In this document: positions 17,840 through 27,103 of the stretch, piece by piece | Layout of the letters: each line of letters starts with the position of its first letter | Numbering within the stretch: position 1 is the first letter of the stretch | Assembly (NCBI GenBank): GCA_028289445.1 | Contig: JANQPO010000023.1 | Coordinates: 1-64,000 of the forward strand | Direction: 5' to 3' | DNA from: Tepidamorphaceae bacterium | Lineage (GTDB): Bacteria > Pseudomonadota > Alphaproteobacteria > Rhizobiales > JAKSCL01 | DNA length: 64,000 bases | Notes under the pieces: model-generated | Database searches by the model: none | What the model saw: the letters and a program-made list of their open reading frames with translations, nothing else | What the model was told of the DNA's origin: nothing | Program-made: the position numbers and the translations under genes

Positions 17840-18694
17840 ATGGCTGAGTTTCTCGATTTGAAGGCTGCGATTGCGGCGAATATCAAGAGCGGCGATACGG
17901 TTGCCTTTGAGGGGTTTACCCATCTGATCCCGCACGCGGCGGCGCATGAGACGATCCGACAAGAGATCGCGGACCTTACGCTCATCCGCATGACGCCCGA
18001 CATCATCTACGACCAGATGATTGGCATGGGCATGGCGAAAAAGCTGACCTTCTCCTATGCCGGCAATCCGGGCGTCGGTTCGCTCAGAAGGTTCCGGGAC
18101 GCGGTAGAGAACGGCTGGCCGCGGCCGCTGGAGATCGAAGAACACTCGCACGCCGCGATGGCGAATGCCTATGAAGCCGGGGCGGCTGGGCTGCCTTGCG
18201 CAATCTTTCGGGGCTATCAGGGCGCGGAACTGCCAAGGGTCAATTCGCAGATCACGTCCGTGGATTGTCCATTCACCGGCGAAGCGCTGGCGGCGGTGCC
18301 GGCGATCCGGCCCGATGTTGCCGTTATCCACGCGCAGCGGGCGGATCGCAGGGGAAATGTCCTGATCGAGGGCATATTGGGCGTCCTGAAAGAGGCGGTG
18401 CTGGCTGCCAAGCGCGCCGTCGTGACCGTGGAAGAGATCGTCGACGACCTAGAGCCGCATCCCAATACATGTGTTTTGCCGCATTGGACCGTCTCCGCAA
18501 TCGCCACGGTTCCAGGCGGCGCGCATCCCTCCTATGCCCATGGCTATTACAGCCGCGACAACGCCGCTTATCTGGAATGGGACAGGATTTCTGCGGATCG
18601 CGACCGTTTCCAAGCGTGGATGGACGCCAATGTCATTAACGCCGGAGCGGAGGACTTCGCTCACCGGATACAGCATGTGCGGCAGGCCGCATGA
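17840..18694 (+). CDS. pcaI: 3-oxoadipate CoA-transferase subunit A (CatI-type)
   Basis: Transfers CoA from succinyl-CoA to 3-oxoadipate together with the next gene product. At 284 residues it matches the longer CatI/glutaconate-CoA-transferase-like form rather than the short PcaI. Visible are the N-terminal DLKAAIAANIKSGDTVAFEG, the central SYAGNPGVGSLRRFRDAVE, and PDVAVIHAQRADRRGNV. Starts 9 bases after pcaG and overlaps pcaJ by four bases. The pathway context fixes the substrate; the sequence alone would leave other dicarboxylates open. Confidence 0.9.
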   Translation: MAEFLDLKAAIAANIKSGDTVAFEGFTHLIPHAAAHETIRQEIADLTLIRMTPDIIYDQMIGMGMAKKLTFSYAGNPGVGSLRRFRDAVENGWPRPLEIEEHSHAAMANAYEAGAAGLPCAIFRGYQGAELPRVNSQITSVDCPFTGEALAAVPAIRPDVAVIHAQRADRRGNVLIEGILGVLKEAVLAAKRAVVTVEEIVDDLEPHPNTCVLPHWTVSAIATVPGGAHPSYAHGYYSRDNAAYLEWDRISADRDRFQAWMDANVINAGAEDFAHRIQHVRQAA

Positions 18695-19500
18695 CCGGGT
18701 CCGATTTCACACCGACGGAAATGATGACCATCGCCGCGGCGCGCGTGCTGCGGAACGACGATGTGTGCTTCGTCGGCATCGGCGCACCCTCGGCGGCCTG
18801 CAACGTCGCGAGGCTGACCCACGCGCCCGACATCACGCTGATTTACGAGTCCGGCACGATCGGCACTGCGCCTGACGTGCTTCCATTGTCGATCGGTGAC
18901 GGCGAATTGTGCACGACGGCGCTGACGACGGTCTCCGTGCCGGAGATGTTCCGCTACTGGCTCCAGGGCGGGAGGATGACAGTCGGATTTCTGGGCGCGG
19001 CGCAGCTCGACCGATTCGGCAATATCAACACCACCGTTATCGGCGACTATGATGCGCCGAAGGTTCGGTTGCCCGGTGGGGGAGGCGCGCCGGAGATCGC
19101 CGCACATGCGCAAGAAATCTACATCACCATGAAGCAGTCACGCCGGGGCATGGTCGACAAGATAGGGTTCTTCACCTCGTTCGGTCATGGCGAGGGCGGC
19201 GATCATCGCCAAAGGCTAGGGATCGCAACAAAGGGGCCAACCTTGCTGATCACCGACCTGGCGATCTGGAAGCCGAATCCGGACACCAAGGCATTCACGG
19301 TCACCTCGTTGCATCCGGGCGTGAGCCGCGAGGATGTCCAGAAAACATGCGGCTGGACGGTCGCGTTTTCCGATAACCTTGACGAGACGCCGCCGCCGAC
19401 CGCACTCGAACTGGAAACCCTGCGCGATTTGAACGCGCGAACCGAAGCGGCTCATCGCGCCGAAGGCGACGAACGGCAGCAGGACATGGTCCATGGCTGA
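18691..19500 (+). CDS. pcaJ: 3-oxoadipate CoA-transferase subunit B (CatJ-type)
   Basis: Catalytic partner of the previous gene, 269 residues, CatJ-like. The likely active-site Glu that forms the enzyme-CoA thioester lies in IYESGTIG about residue 53. Other family signs are VGFLGAAQLDRFGNINTT and the glycine-rich LPGGGGAPE. It ends with LNARTEAAHRA. Its last 8 bases overlap the start of the pcaF stub, showing that a full thiolase gene once followed in the same operon. Confidence 0.92.
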   Translation: MTGSDFTPTEMMTIAAARVLRNDDVCFVGIGAPSAACNVARLTHAPDITLIYESGTIGTAPDVLPLSIGDGELCTTALTTVSVPEMFRYWLQGGRMTVGFLGAAQLDRFGNINTTVIGDYDAPKVRLPGGGGAPEIAAHAQEIYITMKQSRRGMVDKIGFFTSFGHGEGGDHRQRLGIATKGPTLLITDLAIWKPNPDTKAFTVTSLHPGVSREDVQKTCGWTVAFSDNLDETPPPTALELETLRDLNARTEAAHRAEGDERQQDMVHG

Positions 19501-19573
19501 GGCGCTCATCTGCGGCTATGTGCGCACGCCCATCGGTCGGTTCGGTGGCGCGATCGCCTTGGAGCGGGTCTGA
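19493..19573 (+). pseudogene. pcaF: truncated 3-oxoadipyl-CoA thiolase (26-codon stub)
   Basis: ATG 19493 opens a 26-codon frame, MAEALICGYVRTPIGRFGGA followed by IALERV and TGA. This is clearly the N terminus of 3-oxoadipyl-CoA thiolase, which normally runs to about 400 residues. The active-site Cys and the two catalytic His regions are all missing. pcaB starts two bases after the stop. The start overlaps pcaJ by 8 bases, the arrangement of an intact operon, so the body was probably removed by an internal deletion. A thiolase elsewhere must complete the pathway. Confidence 0.85.
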
Positions 19574-19575
19574 CC

Positions 19576-20649
19576 GTGAGTGTCTCCGTCTTCGAGCATA
19601 GCTGGCTGAAAAGCCTGTTCGGCGACGACGAGATCGCTGCGCCGTTCTCTCTCGATCAGCTTAAGGCGCATGTGATTGCCTTCGAGTTGGCGTTGACGCG
19701 GGCGCTGGGCCAATCCGGTGCGATCGATCCTGAGGCTGCGGCGCGGATCATCGAAAAATGCCAAACGTTTACGTTCGTGGATTCCGCCATTTCCGACGCG
19801 ACGGGGCGGGATGGCGTTCCGGTGCCGGAGATCGTGCGGCAGCTCAAAGACCATGTCGGCGAACCCGATGCCCGCTTTGTCCATTTTGGCGCCACCAGTC
19901 AGGATGTGATCGACACGGCGTTGGTTCTGACGCTTGGCGACGTCAATGCGATGCTTGAAGTGCGCCTTCGGGCTGTTATCGACGGGCTGGACGGGCTGGT
20001 CTCTGACCACGGTGCGCAGCCGTTGATGGGGCGAACGCGGATGCGGGCGGCCATGCCCATCACCGTGGCGGATCGCGTCGCGACCTGGCGCAATCCGCTG
20101 GTGCGACATCTCCAACGACTCGACGATACCCGCCCGCGCTTGATGGTTCTTCAGTTCGGCGGCGCGGTCGGCGTGCACGATCGGCTTGGTGACAAGGGTG
20201 ACGCCGTGGCGCGCGCCATTGCGGACGACCTCGGCCTTGGGCATGCTGACACGTGTTGGCATGCGATGCGCGATGGATTAGCGGAGTATGCGTCCTGGCT
20301 GTCGCTGGTGACCGGCAGTCTCGGTAAGATGGGTTCGGACATTGCGCTGATGGCACAGGACGGCATTGAGGAGATCGCGCTCTCGGACGGTGGCACGTCA
20401 TCTGCCATGTCGCACAAACAGAACCCGGTCAAAGCCGAACTTCTGGTCACATTGGCGCGCTTCAACGCGGTTCAGCTAACTGGGATGCACCACGCACTGA
20501 TTCACGAGCAAGAGCGCTCAGGCGCGGCGTGGTCTTTGGAGTGGATGCTCTTACCGCAGATGGCGGTTGCGACGGGAACGGCGCTCAAGACAGCGATAAC
20601 ACTGATTTCGTCAATCGAGCGCATTGGCGCTCCCGACGGTGCGCTATAG
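19576..20649 (+). CDS. pcaB: 3-carboxy-cis,cis-muconate cycloisomerase
   Basis: Lactonising enzyme of the fumarase/aspartase superfamily that makes 4-carboxymuconolactone. 357 residues from GTG 19576. Superfamily landmarks are VHFGATSQDVIDTAL about residue 100, GRTRMRAAMPIT about 155, and the signature loop GGTSSAMSHKQNPVKAE about 275. The usual order of action is PcaGH, PcaB, PcaC, PcaD, so all these steps are encoded here except PcaD, which is at 51.1 kb. GTG follows the pcaF stub by two bases. Confidence 0.94.
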   Translation: MSVSVFEHSWLKSLFGDDEIAAPFSLDQLKAHVIAFELALTRALGQSGAIDPEAAARIIEKCQTFTFVDSAISDATGRDGVPVPEIVRQLKDHVGEPDARFVHFGATSQDVIDTALVLTLGDVNAMLEVRLRAVIDGLDGLVSDHGAQPLMGRTRMRAAMPITVADRVATWRNPLVRHLQRLDDTRPRLMVLQFGGAVGVHDRLGDKGDAVARAIADDLGLGHADTCWHAMRDGLAEYASWLSLVTGSLGKMGSDIALMAQDGIEEIALSDGGTSSAMSHKQNPVKAELLVTLARFNAVQLTGMHHALIHEQERSGAAWSLEWMLLPQMAVATGTALKTAITLISSIERIGAPDGAL

Positions 20650-20690
20650 TTCGCGTAATTGCCGTTGAGGGTAGCGTCGGCCAGATCAGA

Positions 20691-21905
20691 TCAAGCGACG
20701 GCTCGTGATAGCGCGCATTGCCGCCACATGTCCTCCAGCGCCTGGACCAGATGGTCGATGTCGGCGTCCGAATGGAGCGGCGAGGGGGTGATCCGCAGCC
20801 GTTCCGTCCCTTTCGGCACGGTCGGATAATTGATCGGCTGGATATAGATGCCGTACTGGTCGAGGAGCACGTCGGTGATCCATTTGCACTTGACTGGATC
20901 GCCGACGATCACCGGGACGATATGGCTTGGATTGGGCATGTGCGGAATGCCCAGCGCGTCGAGCCGGGCGCGCAATGTCGCGACGCGATCGCGCTGGCGC
21001 AGACGTTCGGCGTCGCTTGCCTTGAGATGGCGGATCGATGTCGTCGCGCCTGCGGCCAAAGCCGGCGGTAGCGCCGTCGTGAAGATGAAGCCGGAGGCGA
21101 AGGACCGCACGAAATCGCACAACGCCGTGGACGCGGCGATATAGCCGCCCATCACACCGAACGCCTTGCCGAGCGTGCCTTCGATCACCGTCAGGCGGTC
21201 CATCAGGCCCTCACGTTCGGCGACGCCACCGCCACGTGGACCATAGAGGCCGACGGCATGCACCTCGTCGAGATAGGTCATCGCGCCGTGGCGCTCGGCG
21301 ACGTCGCAAAGCTCGGCGATCGGGGCGATATCGCCATCCATCGAATAGACGGATTCGAACGCCACGAGCTTCGGCCGTCCGGGCGCGATCGTCGACAGTT
21401 TGCGGTCAAGATCCGCTGGATCATTGTGCTTGAAGATGTGCTTTTCGGCGCGACTGTGGCGGATGCCCTCGATCATGGAGGCATGGTTCATCGCGTCGGA
21501 AAACACCGCGCAGTCCGGCAGGCGGGACGCCAATGTGCCAAGCGCTGCCCAGTTCGAGACATAGCCGGAGGTGAACAGAAGCGCGGCTTCCTTACCGTGG
21601 AGGTCGGCCAATTCGCGTTCCAGCAGTACATGATAGTGGTTCGTGCCGGAGATGTTGCGCGTGCCGCCCGCGCCGGCGCCGCAGGTGTCGAGCGCCTGGC
21701 GCATGGCCTCGATTACGTCCGGGTTCTGGCCCATGCCGAGATAATCGTTCGAACACCAGACCGTGACGTCCTGGGTGCCGTCCGGGCCATGGCGTGTCGC
21801 GCGCGGAAACTGACCGCGTTGGCGCTCAAGATCGGCGAAGATGCGATAGTTGCCCTCTTCGCGCAGCGCCTCAAGCGAGTCGCGGAAGTACGCTTCGTAG
21901 TTCAT
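20691..21905 (-). CDS. hemA: 5-aminolevulinate synthase
   Basis: Condenses glycine with succinyl-CoA, the C4 route to haem typical of alphaproteobacteria. 404 residues from ATG at 21905; an upstream in-frame ATG 42 bases earlier is unlikely because homologues begin with [23 protein letters not shown]-enzyme signs are [45 protein letters not shown] and the PLP-binding Lys in [13 protein letters not shown]. Convergent with pcaB, 41 bases apart. Confidence 0.97.
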   Translation of the reverse strand: MNYEAYFRDSLEALREEGNYRIFADLERQRGQFPRATRHGPDGTQDVTVWCSNDYLGMGQNPDVIEAMRQALDTCGAGAGGTRNISGTNHYHVLLERELADLHGKEAALLFTSGYVSNWAALGTLASRLPDCAVFSDAMNHASMIEGIRHSRAEKHIFKHNDPADLDRKLSTIAPGRPKLVAFESVYSMDGDIAPIAELCDVAERHGAMTYLDEVHAVGLYGPRGGGVAEREGLMDRLTVIEGTLGKAFGVMGGYIAASTALCDFVRSFASGFIFTTALPPALAAGATTSIRHLKASDAERLRQRDRVATLRARLDALGIPHMPNPSHIVPVIVGDPVKCKWITDVLLDQYGIYIQPINYPTVPKGTERLRITPSPLHSDADIDHLVQALEDMWRQCALSRAVA

Positions 21906-22100
21906 GGCTGGGTCCCCGTTTTCGTCTTCCCAGAGCATTGGCTGCAAAGCGGCATGTTAGCGACGGTCACACTGTCCACCTTGATACGTTCCCTGCGGCT
22001 ATACTACGCGAGCCGTATTTCGATGTACATTAGAACGGATTCAAATTCGAGACAGTTCGGACAATCCCGTATGCCCAAATGTCGCAGAGCGTCGTTCGTC

Positions 22101-23024
22101 TCATGCGATTTCGTTGCGCCACGGCGGGTTTGCACCGGCGCGCGATACGGTGATCGCGGCCGCACGAACGCCGAGCGCGAGGGCAGACTGCAGGATTGTC
22201 TCGTCGAGGTCGGCGATCGCGTGTTTTTCGAGCTTGCCTGCTTCCGATAGTCCGGCGAGGAAGCCGGCGTTGAAGGTGTCGCCAGCACCGACCGTGTCGA
22301 CGACGGTCGTGGCGACCCCCGCTTGCTCAACGGTTTCATTGGAGCGGTGTGCGACGGCGCCGGACGCGCCACGCGTTTCCAATACTATGCTCGCACCGGC
22401 GTTCAGCCATTCGGAGATCAGGTCGCTCGACGCGCGGTTGGCGGCAAGCCATGCGATGTCTTCGTCGGAGATCTTCACGATGTCGCTCATCGCAATCATG
22501 CGCTCCAACCGGGCGCGGTAGGCCGCGACGTCCGTGACGAAGCCCGGTCGGATGTTCGGATCGAGATAGACCAGGCGGTTTGCGTGCTCGCGCGTCAACA
22601 ACGCCTCATAGGTGCTGCCGCACGGTTCGGCGATCAAACTGATCGCCCCAAACACCAGCGCGCGCATGTTCTCGTCAAGTCGCGGCAAGTGATCTTCGGT
22701 CAGCATTCGACCGGCGGAATTCTCGTCAAAGAACGCGTACTGTGCGTTGCCGTCAACGATCTGCACGAAGGCGAGCGTGGTTGGGTTTTGCAGTCGCGCG
22801 CACGCCGAATGGTCGACATCGGCGGCGTCGAGCGCCGCCACCAGCATGTCGCCGAACATGTCTTCAGACAGGCCGGAGAAGAAGGCGGTAGGCGCGCCAA
22901 GGCGTCCGAGCGCCACGGCGGTGTTGAACACCGCGCCGCCGGCGACCGGCAGAAAGCCCGGACCTTCTGCAGGAATCTCGCGCGGCAGCATGTCGATCAG
23001 CGCTTCGCCGCAACACAGGATCAT
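22101..23024 (-). CDS. PfkB family carbohydrate kinase (fructokinase-like)
   Basis: Ribokinase-fold sugar kinase of 307 residues. The N-terminal CCGEALIDMLPRE and GGAVFNTAVALGRLG are as in fructokinases and 2-keto-3-deoxygluconate kinases. The ATP-site signature VDTVGAGDTFNAGFLAGL contains the catalytic Asp. No sugar transporter or other sugar gene is next to it, so the substrate stays open, fructose being a fair first guess. It is divergent from the lysin gene, with about 280 bases between the two starts. Confidence 0.88.
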   Translation of the reverse strand: MILCCGEALIDMLPREIPAEGPGFLPVAGGAVFNTAVALGRLGAPTAFFSGLSEDMFGDMLVAALDAADVDHSACARLQNPTTLAFVQIVDGNAQYAFFDENSAGRMLTEDHLPRLDENMRALVFGAISLIAEPCGSTYEALLTREHANRLVYLDPNIRPGFVTDVAAYRARLERMIAMSDIVKISDEDIAWLAANRASSDLISEWLNAGASIVLETRGASGAVAHRSNETVEQAGVATTVVDTVGAGDTFNAGFLAGLSEAGKLEKHAIADLDETILQSALALGVRAAAITVSRAGANPPWRNEIA

Positions 23025-23138
23025 GACGCCTCCAACACATGCGAATGAGTCACGCGTTGTGAGGTGTCATGGAACTCTGCATGTGGCAACCGCCGACTGA
23101 CTGCTGAAGCGACTAATCCTCGCGACCGGCTCCAGCCG

Positions 23139-23153
23139 TTAACCTAAAATTAA
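23139..23153 (+). promoter_or_regulatory. CtrA-type binding box
   Basis: TTAACCTAAAATTAA matches the CtrA consensus TTAA-N7-TTAA exactly, is followed by C as in many full sites, and has CC after the first half. It lies in the divergent region between the PfkB kinase and the lysin gene, about 150 bases before the lysin start. CtrA is the cell-cycle response regulator downstream of DivK and PdhS/PleC/DivJ kinases. Function here is inferred. Confidence 0.6.
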
Positions 23154-23305
23154 CCCTGTTTGCCACGCGCACGCACCGTTTGATAACCTAGGGTTGCGTT
23201 GCGGTAGGTTTGCGTGGTGTGAGCCGAGTAACGGCAGAAATTCGACAATGCCCTCATGTCCACATGTGTGTGGACTGGTTCAGCGTCTATCCGGAGGTGT
23301 CGCCC

Positions 23306-25042
23306 GTGTCGAATTCGAACAACCCGCAGCGAGAGGTGTCCGTTCTTCACCCTGCGATCCGCGATGCGGTCGTTGAAGTGGAGAAGAAGCTCAACGCGGA
23401 CAAGCACCCTTTTAAGGTTTTCGAAGCCTATCGAACGCCGCAGCGCCAGGCCTATCTCTATTCCAAGGGCCGATCGCGTCCCGGTTCAATCGTGACCAAG
23501 GCACGACCCTGGTCGTCCTTCCACCAATATGGGCTGGCCGCCGACTTCGTGCTCTTCCGGTCCGATATCAAGGGCGGGTGGAGTTGGCAGACGTCAGGCA
23601 AATGGGGTCGCTCGTGGGAGAAACTGCACGAGGTCGCCGAAGAATTCGGTTTGCGCCCTTTGAGCTGGGAAAAGCCGCATCTGCAAATCAAAGGCGTCAG
23701 CATCAAGGATCTCAGGAACGGCGAGTATCCATCAGGCGGCGACGACGCTTGGGGCGAACACCTGGAATCGATGATCATTGGGTGGGGACGGCAGCCGCCA
23801 GCGCCGAACACGCCGAAAATCCTTCCACATCGTCCGGCCATCGAGGTCATAAACACGGCAAATGGCGAGGATGCGATGGCCGGAGAGGATGACGATGTGC
23901 TGCGCCCGGCCTCACCCAGCGACTCCGCAGCCGCGAACGGCGCCAGCCATTTTCCGACCGTCCAGGCGATCGTCGACAAATGGGAGGGCGGCTATGTCAA
24001 CCATCCGCAGGATCGCGGCGGCCCAACCAATATGGGTATTACGATCGCGACGCTGTCGGATTGGCGCGGTCGCAAATGCACGCCCAGCGACGTGAAGAAC
24101 CTCACCCGCCGCGAGGCGTGGGACATCATGAGGGCAGGCTATTTCGACAAGGTTTGCGGCGACGAGTTGCCGTTAGCTTTGGCACTTGGCGCGCACAACG
24201 CGGCGGTTCTGCACGGTCCGCGCCGCAGCGGGCGGTTCCTGCAAACGGCTCTGGTCGATGAGGGCTTTCCCGTCGCCGTCGACGGGATCGTTGGACCGGA
24301 GACGCTCGGCGCCGTCGCGAAAGCCGACCCCTTGGGCCTGACGGATGAATTCTTCGACGCGCAACGCGACTACTTCCGCAAGATCGAGCGCAATCGGCCG
24401 GCCGACTGGCGGGCCTTCGGTCGGGGTTGGATGCGCCGGTTCAACGACATCCAATCGAACGCCAACAAATTAGCGCAATCGATCGATGCTCCGGAGACCA
24501 TTGATGTTCCCTTGCCGCTGGCGCGGCCGTCCGATGTGGCGGATACCGACGGGGATCGGTTCGCCTTGGACGATGCGCTCAAAGGCTTGATCGACCGGAT
24601 CATCGATCGCGAGGACAAAGACATGATTGCAAAGGACAAGGTCGGTGGCGATGGCGGGCTCAGTGTGGCCCAGCTCAAGGCGATTATCGGTGTCGCCGAT
24701 GCGCTCAACAAGTCCGGGGCTGTCGAGAGCAAACCGCTGACGACGGTCTTGCGGCTGTTGGCCGGTATCGAGTCCGACGACAAGACCCTCACGATGGTCA
24801 ACGGTGCGCTCGGCCAAACGATCGGCAAAATGCTCGATGGCCGCAAATCGGCGATCGGCATTATCGGCTCGCTCGCCATTTCGCTCTTTGAGCCGCTACA
24901 AGGCCTCCTGACGGGCACCGCCTTCGGGCCGGCCTTCGGCGCGCTCGCTGGGTCATCCGGTGTGCTCTTGCCGATCACGCTGGCCATGACGGCGTGGGGC
25001 ATTCTCGGCAAGTTCGACAAGTGGAACGCCAAGCGTCGATAG
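23306..25042 (+). CDS. bifunctional endolysin-like protein: M15 peptidase, GH108 muramidase and C-terminal membrane segments
   Basis: From GTG 23306 (GGAGG eight bases upstream) the protein has 578 residues; in-frame starts at 23210 and 23264 are less well supported. Residues about 10-135 are an M15 endolysin-type L-alanyl-D-glutamate peptidase: YRTPQRQAYLYSKGRS, zinc His and Asp in SFHQYGLAADF, and His in WEKPHLQI. Residues about 215-400 are a GH108 muramidase with KWEGGYVNHPQDRGGPTNMG and a peptidoglycan-binding tail. The C terminus (about 515-575) has hydrophobic helices ending AWGILGKFDKWNAKRR, like a holin or anchor. No signal peptide is visible. Confidence 0.85.
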   Translation: MSNSNNPQREVSVLHPAIRDAVVEVEKKLNADKHPFKVFEAYRTPQRQAYLYSKGRSRPGSIVTKARPWSSFHQYGLAADFVLFRSDIKGGWSWQTSGKWGRSWEKLHEVAEEFGLRPLSWEKPHLQIKGVSIKDLRNGEYPSGGDDAWGEHLESMIIGWGRQPPAPNTPKILPHRPAIEVINTANGEDAMAGEDDDVLRPASPSDSAAANGASHFPTVQAIVDKWEGGYVNHPQDRGGPTNMGITIATLSDWRGRKCTPSDVKNLTRREAWDIMRAGYFDKVCGDELPLALALGAHNAAVLHGPRRSGRFLQTALVDEGFPVAVDGIVGPETLGAVAKADPLGLTDEFFDAQRDYFRKIERNRPADWRAFGRGWMRRFNDIQSNANKLAQSIDAPETIDVPLPLARPSDVADTDGDRFALDDALKGLIDRIIDREDKDMIAKDKVGGDGGLSVAQLKAIIGVADALNKSGAVESKPLTTVLRLLAGIESDDKTLTMVNGALGQTIGKMLDGRKSAIGIIGSLAISLFEPLQGLLTGTAFGPAFGALAGSSGVLLPITLAMTAWGILGKFDKWNAKRR

Positions 25043-25338
25043 GGCGTCCCTAGAACCTGTGATACACCCGGATCGTGTTGCCGCCCTCGACGACGCGGGG
25101 GTGGCAAGTGATTCGCGAACCACGTTTTCCGGTCCGCTGACATAACCATGGGGCGTGAAATTTGCAGCGGTCCACAAGCCAACCGTGCGCAAGACCGCTG
25201 ATCCTGGGCTGAAATGCCGGCCAGGCATTGATCCTTCTTGGGGAAAACGCGATAGAACACCGCGAGTGATGGCGACAGGGGTGCGCCGGCGTTAGTTTGG
25301 GACAGGGTGGCTTAAACGTCTGAATAGGGAGACAAGGC
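25043..25338. other. gene-free stretch with a coding-like minus-strand tail
   Basis: No confident gene. On the minus strand one frame ending at 25050 reads WLVDRCKFHAPWLCQRTGKR and on to VVEGGNTIRVYHRF before TAG; its cysteine-rich, ordered look could be the remnant of a small secreted protein, but no good start codon precedes it. The plus strand should hold the promoter for the OmpA operon; I see GGGAGACAAGG upstream of its start as the ribosome site. Confidence 0.3.
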
Positions 25339-27102
25339 GTGAAGCTGCGGGATTGGCTGGTTCCGGGTGCCGCGACTATCCTGATCGGAACCAGCGCTGC
25401 TGTCTTGATCAAATCCGAACCGATCCGCACCGATCTCGCGTTGCGCGCGACCAAGGAGTTGCGGGAGGTCGGTCATGGCTGGGCAACGCTTCACGTCGAT
25501 GGCCGCGATATCACCGTTTCCGGTGTTGCGCCGGTTCCAGAGGCCAAGGCCGATGCGTTGGCGCGGGTCGATCAGGTGCAGGGCGTACGCCTCGTTCGCG
25601 ACGCGATCGAGATCATACCAGAACAGCGGCCTTTCGTTATAGAGTTCGCCAGAAGCGGTGCGAACGTCACCGTCACGGGCTTCGTTCCCTTTGATATGGC
25701 GCAGGGCGCGATCCGCGAGTCGATCGCCGCTTCGATCGCAAATGCCGTTATCGACGATCAGACGACGCTGGCGCGTGGCGCACCTGAGGATTTCGAGGCG
25801 CTGACCGCATTTGCCATCGGACGGCTCTCAGAGTTGCAAACCGGAAGCGTGTCCTTGTCCGAGCGGGTTTTCGAGGTGGCTGGCTCGCCCGAGTCTGTTG
25901 AAGCCTATGCCACCCTGTCGGCGGCACTAACCAACGATCTCCCTGCCAATGCCCGGTTGGCGCGGCAGGACGTCACCGTTCCCATCGTCTCGCCTTATCT
26001 CTGGTCGGCGAACAAGATGACATCGGCGCTGGTTCTCTCAGGCTATGTCTTAAGCGAAGAGATGCGGGCGGAGATCTTGGCCGCGGCGGAGGCGGTCACC
26101 GAGGACCTGCCTGTGTACGATCGCATGATCGTCGCGCGTGGGGCGCCGGAAGGCGTCGATATCGCGGCGATCGCGTCCTACGTTTTCGACCGTCTCGCGG
26201 AAATGTCGGTCGGACAAGGCGAACTCGTCGAAAACGCGCTGTCGATATCGGGCGAGGCTGCGACGCCGGCCTCCTACCTGGCGGTGGCGCCAACGATCGC
26301 GGATAGACCTCCCGATGGTGTCGTGATCGAGCGTGCCTATGTGCTGCCGGCGATGGCCGATCCCTATGTCTGGTCGGCGACGCGCCAGGGTGAAGACCTC
26401 GTGCTCGATGGTTATGTTCCCAACGCTTCTGTGCACGACGAGATTTTTGAACTCGCAACGGCCAAGACCCGCGGCCGCGTGACGGATCGCATGGCGATGG
26501 CGCGGGGCGCGCCTCGTAATCTCTTGGCGACCGCCGGCGTTGCGCTGCAATTGATCTCCCGTCTCGATCAGGGTGCGGCTAGCCTGAGTGGAACGGAAGT
26601 GCTGGTCAGCGGCGAGGCCTTTCACGAGAAGGCGAAGCAAACCATCGAGGCGCAGGTGGAGAGCGGCTTGCCGGCGGGGTTCACCGGTGCGTCGAGCATC
26701 ACGCTTCTGCCGCCGGCACCGCCGATATCCGACGAGGAATGCGCGGTGCTTTTATCGGCGGCGCTTGTTGCCGACAGTGTCAAGTTCACCACCGGGGACG
26801 ACCGGGTCAATGCCGATAGCTTCGGTTTGCTCGACCGGCTGGTCCATGATCTTCAGCGCTGCCCCACCGCCCGTTTCGAGGTCGCGGCCCACACAGATGC
26901 GGCCGGTGGCAGAGCGCGCAACAGGACTTTGTCGCAGTCGCGCGCCGAAGCGGTGAAGGCGTACATGATCGAGGCGGGCATCGATGTGGATCGCCTGGTT
27001 GCGCGCGGTTATGGGGAGGCCGAGCCGCTTGTCGACAACGACAGCGAGTCGGCCAAAGAGCGCAATCGGCGCATCGCGCTAACGCTCTTGCAGGAGGAGT
27101 GA
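25339..27102 (+). CDS. OmpA-family protein with three tandem internal repeats
   Basis: 587 residues. A hydrophobic N-terminal segment (about 8-24) is an export signal or anchor. A BON-like start (HVDGRDITVSGVAPVPEAKA) is followed by three repeats of about 121 residues, each with a GYV or GFVP element and the hallmark ARGAP at residues 145, 266 and 388. The C-terminal OmpA peptidoglycan-binding domain (about 470-587) has the usual FEVAAHTDAAG and NRTLSQSRAEAVKAYM. The protein should tie the cell wall to the membrane. It is first of three genes, with the next start two bases after its stop. Confidence 0.88.
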   Translation: MKLRDWLVPGAATILIGTSAAVLIKSEPIRTDLALRATKELREVGHGWATLHVDGRDITVSGVAPVPEAKADALARVDQVQGVRLVRDAIEIIPEQRPFVIEFARSGANVTVTGFVPFDMAQGAIRESIAASIANAVIDDQTTLARGAPEDFEALTAFAIGRLSELQTGSVSLSERVFEVAGSPESVEAYATLSAALTNDLPANARLARQDVTVPIVSPYLWSANKMTSALVLSGYVLSEEMRAEILAAAEAVTEDLPVYDRMIVARGAPEGVDIAAIASYVFDRLAEMSVGQGELVENALSISGEAATPASYLAVAPTIADRPPDGVVIERAYVLPAMADPYVWSATRQGEDLVLDGYVPNASVHDEIFELATAKTRGRVTDRMAMARGAPRNLLATAGVALQLISRLDQGAASLSGTEVLVSGEAFHEKAKQTIEAQVESGLPAGFTGASSITLLPPAPPISDEECAVLLSAALVADSVKFTTGDDRVNADSFGLLDRLVHDLQRCPTARFEVAAHTDAAGGRARNRTLSQSRAEAVKAYMIEAGIDVDRLVARGYGEAEPLVDNDSESAKERNRRIALTLLQEE

Positions 27103-27103
27103 C

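Noticed and set aside
21258..22250. 330-codon plus-strand ORF over hemA and the PfkB gene
   Set aside because: Spans two genes and their spacer on the opposite strand; chance open frame.
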